Notes under the pieces: generated by a model
Databases searched by the model: none
The model's input: only the letters and a program-made list of their open reading frames with translations
Told to the model about the DNA's origin: nothing
Shown here: positions 4,830 to 9,439 of the stretch, piece after piece
Layout of the letters: every line of letters starts with the position of its first letter
How positions within the stretch are numbered: the first letter of the stretch is position 1
Assembly: GCA_039714835.1 (NCBI GenBank)
Contig: JBDLIN010000152.1
Coordinates: 1 to 9,439 of the forward strand
DNA length: 9,439 nucleotides
Source: SZUA-22 sp039714835
GTDB taxonomy: Bacteria > Bacteroidota > Ignavibacteria > Ignavibacteriales > Melioribacteraceae
Direction of reading: 5' to 3'
Translations under genes and position numbers: made by a program

Positions 4830-6983
4830 ATGAAAAGATTACTTCTTCTTCAGATTATTGTAACCATTGGATATTTGGGATACGCACAAGATTGGACAAA
4901 ATCTAATGTATTACTTAGCGATAATAACATAGACGCAATAAAGACTATTGCAGATTCTGATAATAATATAATTATTTATGGCAATTTTTCCGAATCCATG
5001 AATGTGGGTTCTGGAGAAGATTTAGTCTCTTATGGTGGAACAGACTACTTCATTGCTAAATTCGATACTCAAAGTGAATTGGTTTGGATAAAAAAAATTG
5101 GATCCCGAACTGATGATTTTTTTGACGGTGGAATAAGTGTCGGTGCAGATAATAGTATATATCTAACCGGTGGATTCAATAATTATCTTTTTTATAGTGA
5201 GACTGATTCAATTCAAAATAATGGAAAAGATGATATTTTTTTAGCAAAACTAAATAAAGATGGTGATTTTCTATGGTGTAAGAATGCTGGCACTGGAGCT
5301 CAACATCAAAGACCCACAACGATACAAATTGACAATTCTGACAACATACTGTTAGCAGGATATTTTAAAGATAGTATCACTATATATAATGATACTACAA
5401 TATATGCTGACAACAGTTTTAAGGACTATTTCTATAGTAAGTTTAATTCAGATGATGGTGGGCTTATCTGGGCGAAGAGTTTGAAATCAATAAACAGCAA
5501 TCGATCTGGTTTCATTTATACCATTATTCCAACGGATACTGAGTACTTTTTTGTTGGTGTGTTTGCTGATTCAATTATTTTTGGACATGATACAATAGTA
5601 TCCCTCACTCCTACATACTACGATACACATTTGTTCTCAACTGATTTATCTGGCAATATAAACTGGCTAAGAAAGATCCAGGGTGATGTATATGCATATA
5701 CTTATACAATTAGCTTAGATCTTACTGATAATTTATATATCACAGGTTATTATAACAGCCAAACATTAACAATAGATTCTACTGAGACTGAAACCGTGCA
5801 GTATTCTTCAAATAAGGGTGGTTTCGACTTTTTTATAGCCAAATACACCAACAGTGGGAATTTGGAATGGTTCCGGGCTAATGGTGGGATAGGAGATGAT
5901 AGGCTAATATATTCAGAAATTTTTGAAGGTGATTTACATGTAACTGGATATTTCTCAGACACATTGCAGTGGGGAGGTATTCAACTGTTTTCAAATGGAG
6001 AAACCGATCAGGATATGTTTATCGCCTCAATTGATAGTGAGGGAAATTATAGAAATGCTAACAGTTTTAGTGGAAGAAACAACAGTAGCGAAAGTGGACA
6101 AGGTGTTTTTAATACAACTGATAATTTGTATTCAGTAATTCATTCTAATTCTGATCTTTTAGTTATTGGAGATAGTATTTATACTTCAACAACAGGGAGC
6201 TTTTATATTGTGATGGGAGTCATCGGCTGCCTGCCAATCTCCATCGACAACATCATAAAGCAGGACGTCTCCACCTGTTATGGAGACAGTACTGGATCGC
6301 TTCAAGTTCTTGCAACAGGTGGTTTTGGAGCACCATGGCAATATTCCATTGATAATGGGTTGAGTTATTCTGAGCTTTCATATTTCGGGGATTTGCCAGC
6401 GGGGGATTATCCGGTGGTAGTGATTGATAAAGAAGGTTGTGCGCAACCAGGAAATATAGAAACTGTTAATCAACCAGATACTTTGGTGATTGAATCGGTT
6501 ACATTTTCGGATATTACTGCTGATGCGGATGGGTTGATTGAAGTAGCCGCTTCCGGAGGATCATCCCCATATACCTTTACGTTGCAGCCTGTTGGAACGG
6601 TGCAGGGTTTTGGAACTTTTACATTTGGATTGAGTGACTCCGGAGTCTATTATGTGGAGGTGAATGATCTCCAGAATTGTGGCCCTGTGACAACTGATTC
6701 CATTACCATTAATAATGTAGTAGGTATTTATAACTATTCAGACCTGCAGGTGAAGGTGTTTCCGAATCCGACCTCAGGAATAATGACCCTAGAAATGCCA
6801 TTTGAGGGAATGGAAGCAACGATGGAGGTATTAAGTCTGACCGGACAGGTAATGGTGAGCCGCCAGGTATATTCTTCCGGGGGTGTAATTAGAGAGAAAA
6901 TTGATCTTTCTGATCTTGCCAAAGGGATGTATATGCTACGGGTTGATGGACAAACCCTGAAGTCGGGAGTTGTTGTGAATTAA
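4830..6983 (+). CDS. Secreted SBBP/SprB-repeat protein with T9SS sorting domain
   Basis: This 717-residue protein begins with a signal peptide (MKRLLLLQIIVTIGYLGYAQ, cut near residue 19-20), which fixes the ATG at 4830 over an upstream in-frame ATG at 4761 inside the precursor gene. Residues 21 to about 460 hold degenerate repeats of the pattern DxFIAKFDxxGxLxWxKxxG then DNIYLTGYF (for example 72-91, 134-153, 332-351), typical of SBBP beta-propeller proteins. Residues 481-537 are an SprB-like repeat with Cys483 and Cys537, followed by a second Ig-like unit (about 555-617). Residues 640-717 are a type A T9SS tail: VKVFPNPTSG, a GQVM strand, LAKGMYMLRV. It is likely exported and held at or released from the cell surface. 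It starts 19 bases after the lasso precursor with no visible terminator between, but no lasso role is known for this family. Base composition shifts inside the gene near 6200. Confidence 0.85.
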   Translation: MKRLLLLQIIVTIGYLGYAQDWTKSNVLLSDNNIDAIKTIADSDNNIIIYGNFSESMNVGSGEDLVSYGGTDYFIAKFDTQSELVWIKKIGSRTDDFFDGGISVGADNSIYLTGGFNNYLFYSETDSIQNNGKDDIFLAKLNKDGDFLWCKNAGTGAQHQRPTTIQIDNSDNILLAGYFKDSITIYNDTTIYADNSFKDYFYSKFNSDDGGLIWAKSLKSINSNRSGFIYTIIPTDTEYFFVGVFADSIIFGHDTIVSLTPTYYDTHLFSTDLSGNINWLRKIQGDVYAYTYTISLDLTDNLYITGYYNSQTLTIDSTETETVQYSSNKGGFDFFIAKYTNSGNLEWFRANGGIGDDRLIYSEIFEGDLHVTGYFSDTLQWGGIQLFSNGETDQDMFIASIDSEGNYRNANSFSGRNNSSESGQGVFNTTDNLYSVIHSNSDLLVIGDSIYTSTTGSFYIVMGVIGCLPISIDNIIKQDVSTCYGDSTGSLQVLATGGFGAPWQYSIDNGLSYSELSYFGDLPAGDYPVVVIDKEGCAQPGNIETVNQPDTLVIESVTFSDITADADGLIEVAASGGSSPYTFTLQPVGTVQGFGTFTFGLSDSGVYYVEVNDLQNCGPVTTDSITINNVVGIYNYSDLQVKVFPNPTSGIMTLEMPFEGMEATMEVLSLTGQVMVSRQVYSSGGVIREKIDLSDLAKGMYMLRVDGQTLKSGVVVN

Positions 6984-7008
6984 CAATGAAAACTTGATAT
7001 AGATAAAG

Positions 7009-7034
7009 AGCCCTGCAGAGATGTGGGGCTTTTT
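7009..7034 (+). terminator. Intrinsic terminator after the secreted protein gene
   Basis: AGCCCTGCA (7009-7017) pairs with TGTGGGGCT (7022-7030) in a 9-pair stem with two G-U wobbles. The loop is GAGA, a GNRA-type tetraloop, and a run of T follows. It lies 26 bases past the stop codon and would end transcription of the plus-strand unit before purD. Confidence 0.8.
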
Positions 7035-7073
7035 CATTTAAGACATTACCGTTACCTTTACCCTACAGTTTTT

Positions 7074-7190
7074 ATGAGGAATGTTTTACAAGCATTATGT
7101 GTTTCGGAAGAATATTTAAACGAAGTGCCTATAATATTTTGTGAAACAAAAGATTTCAGCACTGAGTTAAATATTCTGGAGAAACTTTGA
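7074..7190 (+). CDS. Doubtful short ORF between terminator and purD
   Basis: An ATG-started frame of 38 codons, ending in TGA at 7188-7190, fills most of the 7035-7212 gap. The peptide is acidic and mixed, beginning MRNVLQALCVSEEYLNE, with no signal, membrane segment or family I recognise. It could be a remnant of a larger gene, part of the purD leader, or chance. Upstream, TACCTTTA (7053-7060) matches 7 of 8 bases of the Bacteroidota -7 box and could drive purD. Nothing else is evident in the gap. Confidence 0.2.
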   Translation: MRNVLQALCVSEEYLNEVPIIFCETKDFSTELNILEKL

Positions 7191-7212
7191 CTATTGAAAA
7201 ACCACATTTAAC

Positions 7213-8481
7213 ATGAACATACTCATCATCGGAGGCGGAGGCCGCGAGCATGCCCTGGCATGGAAAATGGCCCAGAGTCCGCAACTGGAGAAACTTTTTA
7301 TTGCGCCGGGGAATGCCGGAACCGCTGAAGTGGGAACCAACATACCCATCGGGGTGGAGGATTTTGAGGGGATCAGGGCGCTGGTGCTCAAGGAGAAGAT
7401 TGACCTGGTGTTGGTTGGACCGGAGGCGCCGCTTGTGGCGGGAGTGGCTGATTTTTTTAAAGGAGATCTGGAATTAAAGGAGATCCCGGTGATTGGGCCA
7501 TCCAAAGCGGGAGCCGAACTGGAGGGGAGCAAGGATACGGCCAAGACATTCATGCTGGAGAATAACATTCCCACCGGAAAATTCAGGACCTTCATAGAAT
7601 ATACCATCTCGGAGGGGCAAGAGTACCTCTCCACACTGGAACCGCCCTATGTATTGAAGGCCGACGGACTTGCAGCCGGGAAAGGGGTGCTGATCATTGA
7701 TAATCTGAAGGAGGCGCAGCAAGAGCTGGAGAGCATGCTGAAAGGCAAGTTCGGGAAAGCTTCCCGCAAGGTGGTGATTGAGGAGTTTCTTTCAGGAATT
7801 GAGCTTTCAGTCTTTGTCCTTACCGATGGAGAGGGGTATGTGATCCTGCCCGAAGCTAAGGATTACAAGCGAATTGGAGAGGGTGATACAGGTCTTAATA
7901 CAGGCGGTATGGGTGCTGTTTCCCCGGTGCCCTTTGCGGATGAGGAGTTCATGAAAAAAGTGGAGGATCGCATTGTCAAACCCACCATTGAGGGACTCAA
8001 ATCGGACGGTATCGATTACAAAGGGTTTATCTTTATCGGACTGATGAACAAGGATGGGGATCCCTATGTGATTGAATACAATGTTCGCATGGGAGATCCG
8101 GAATCGGAAGTGGTATTGCCCAGGATCAAGACCGATTTTGTTGAACTGATGAAGGCTACTGCCGAAAACAGGTTATCTGAAATGGAGATTGAGTTCGACA
8201 ACCGGACAGTCACCACAGTGATGCTCGTTTCCGGCGGGTATCCCGGAAGTTATGAAAAGGGCAAAGAAATTTCCGGTATAAACAATGTGGAAGAGGGTGT
8301 AGTATTCCATGCAGGAACAAAACCCAATGGAGACCGGGCCATTACCAGCGGAGGCAGAGTGATCGCCGTGAGCTCCTTTGGTGACACCATGAAAGAAGCC
8401 CTTAAAAAATCCTACGAAAACGCAGAGAAGATCAATTTTGAGGGGAAGTATTATCGCAAAGATATTGGGTTTGATCTATGA
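7213..8481 (+). CDS. purD: Phosphoribosylamine--glycine ligase (GAR synthetase)
   Basis: This complete 422-residue PurD joins 5-phosphoribosylamine and glycine using ATP to form glycinamide ribonucleotide, the second step of de novo purine synthesis in the cytoplasm. It starts with the family's GGGGREHALAWK (7-18), then APGNAGT (31-37), VGPEAPLVAG (68-77), GPSKAGAELEGSK (95-107), the ATP-grasp segment VLKADGLAAGKGVL (147-160), EEFLSGIELS (190-199), AKDYKRIGEGDTGLNTGGMG (215-234) and the metal-binding YNVRMGDPE (289-297). Length and motifs show an intact enzyme. The gene is GC-richer than the lasso region, consistent with native chromosomal background, and overlaps the next gene by 4 bases (ATGA). 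Confidence 0.97.
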   Translation: MNILIIGGGGREHALAWKMAQSPQLEKLFIAPGNAGTAEVGTNIPIGVEDFEGIRALVLKEKIDLVLVGPEAPLVAGVADFFKGDLELKEIPVIGPSKAGAELEGSKDTAKTFMLENNIPTGKFRTFIEYTISEGQEYLSTLEPPYVLKADGLAAGKGVLIIDNLKEAQQELESMLKGKFGKASRKVVIEEFLSGIELSVFVLTDGEGYVILPEAKDYKRIGEGDTGLNTGGMGAVSPVPFADEEFMKKVEDRIVKPTIEGLKSDGIDYKGFIFIGLMNKDGDPYVIEYNVRMGDPESEVVLPRIKTDFVELMKATAENRLSEMEIEFDNRTVTTVMLVSGGYPGSYEKGKEISGINNVEEGVVFHAGTKPNGDRAITSGGRVIAVSSFGDTMKEALKKSYENAEKINFEGKYYRKDIGFDL

Positions 8482-9439
8482 TCCTGCTGCGATTTCTCAA
8501 GAACAGCCGAACGGCCGGGGGGGCAGGATTGATAATCCTTTCACTGGTCATTTTCATTAAGTCATTCATCCAGTCCGGGGGACCCGAAGAGGTGAATGGG
8601 ATGGTGGCATACAGTGGTATGCCCTTTTACAACCTGATCTTTGGATCCATCCATACTACCCCATTTCTCAACCGCATCATCACCCTGCTCCTGCTATGGA
8701 CCATCAGTTATATGCTCATACGCATTAGTGTACGCTACGTACTGTTGGAATCCAGATCTTTTATGCCTGCTATCTTTTTCCTGCTGTTTTCCATGGCACT
8801 TCCCGAGACCCAACAGGTAAGCCCGGCACTGGTGGGATCCATCTTCTACCTCTTCTGTTTTGCTATCCTGTTTGATGTACATGACAAACGGCCCGACACA
8901 TTCTCTGTTTTCACAGCTGGTATTGTACTTGCCCTTGGCAGCATGTTCTATCTGAAGCTAATCTGGTTTGTCCCACTGATCTGGATCAGTCTGGCTACCA
9001 TGCGGACGGTCACGTGGCGAGAAATTTTCTACCCGGTCATTGCCTACTTCCTCCTTGGATTGTTCCTCTTCACCTGGTACTGGGCTGTGTTGGATGACGG
9101 AGCAGGATTCACTACCCTGATAGCCACGAACCTATCTTTCGAAGATTCATTTGAATACCGCCATTATAGTGTATATATATACTATAGTTATGTCACCTTG
9201 ATAGTCCTCCTGGCCAGTATTTACATGATTGGGCGGTTCCGGTCAAGAAAAAATGTCATCCAGAACATTTTCCTGGTCATGTTCTACATGTTTGTGGGTG
9301 GAGGATTTTTCTTCTTGTTCATTGCCAGGTTCAATCTCTCCTCACTGGTATACACAGGGATCCCGGTATCCTATATCCTTGCCAACTATTTTCACAGGAA
9401 AAAGAACCACTGGATGCATGAACTGGTCCTCTGGATTGT
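8478..9439 (+). CDS. Multi-pass membrane protein, DUF6427-like, open at right edge
   Basis: This frame starts with an ATG overlapping the purD stop (ATGA) and stays open for 320 codons to the end of the window. The protein, beginning MILLRFLKNSRTAG, is very hydrophobic. Roughly nine membrane segments can be picked out, for example AGLIILSLVIFIKSFI near the start, FLNRIITLLLLWTISYMLI, IFYPVIAYFLLGLFLFTWYW and NIFLVMFYMFVGGGFFFLF. Short charged loops separate them. Its placement after purD and its overall character recall the Bacteroidota DUF6427 family, whose function is unknown to me. That assignment is from memory of gene order rather than a diagnostic motif. It is probably nearly complete. 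The overlap suggests coupled translation with purD. Confidence 0.75.
   Translation, partial: MILLRFLKNSRTAGGAGLIILSLVIFIKSFIQSGGPEEVNGMVAYSGMPFYNLIFGSIHTTPFLNRIITLLLLWTISYMLIRISVRYVLLESRSFMPAIFFLLFSMALPETQQVSPALVGSIFYLFCFAILFDVHDKRPDTFSVFTAGIVLALGSMFYLKLIWFVPLIWISLATMRTVTWREIFYPVIAYFLLGLFLFTWYWAVLDDGAGFTTLIATNLSFEDSFEYRHYSVYIYYSYVTLIVLLASIYMIGRFRSRKNVIQNIFLVMFYMFVGGGFFFLFIARFNLSSLVYTGIPVSYILANYFHRKKNHWMHELVLWI

Noticed and set aside
4830..6210. Propeller repeats as a DNA-level tandem repeat array
   Set aside because: Similarity is at the protein level only. The nucleotide copies are diverged, as in ordinary SBBP repeat proteins.
7191..7634. Antisense open frame of 147 codons inside purD
   Set aside because: It is opposite an intact housekeeping gene, its residues are Ser/Pro-rich as expected from reading GC-rich codons backwards, and no family is recognisable.

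Overview
The window looks like chromosomal DNA from a member of the Bacteroidota. The evidence is a secreted protein with SprB-like repeats and a type IX secretion (T9SS) C-terminal sorting domain, a purD gene followed by a multi-pass membrane protein resembling the Bacteroidota DUF6427 family, and a promoter-like TAnnTTTG box. I cannot place it below phylum.

Left part (about 1-4810): a compact, AT-rich lasso peptide biosynthesis cluster. A lasso cyclase of the asparagine-synthetase type lies on the minus strand (125-2077). Diverging from it on the plus strand are an HPr-kinase-like peptide kinase (2170-3081), a PAPS-dependent sulfotransferase (3081-3944), a PqqD-like leader-binding protein (B1, 3993-4301), a short transglutaminase-like leader peptidase (B2, 4291-4689) and a 42-residue precursor peptide (4682-4810). 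These genes overlap or nearly touch. The predicted core, GGKPHNTTESYGGFFS, has Gly1 and Glu9 placed for a 9-residue macrolactam ring and ends in Ser. That Ser is the residue phosphorylated by related lasso kinases. Having a kinase and a sulfotransferase in one lasso cluster suggests a phosphorylated and/or sulfated lasso peptide. No exporter or isopeptidase gene is present in the window.

Middle (4830-6983): a 717-residue secreted protein with a signal peptide, beta-propeller-like (SBBP-type) repeats, an SprB-type repeat and a T9SS type A tail. Its gene begins 19 bases after the precursor stop with no terminator visible between them, and a good intrinsic terminator follows it (7009-7034). Base composition changes sharply inside this gene near 6200, at the junction between the propeller and the SprB/tail part. 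This suggests a chimeric gene or the edge of an imported island.

Right part (7035-9439): a 178-base intergenic stretch with only a doubtful short ORF, then purD (7213-8481, GC-richer housekeeping purine synthesis) overlapping by 4 bases a membrane protein gene that runs off the right edge. No RNA genes, CRISPR arrays, insertion sequences or transposases were seen.
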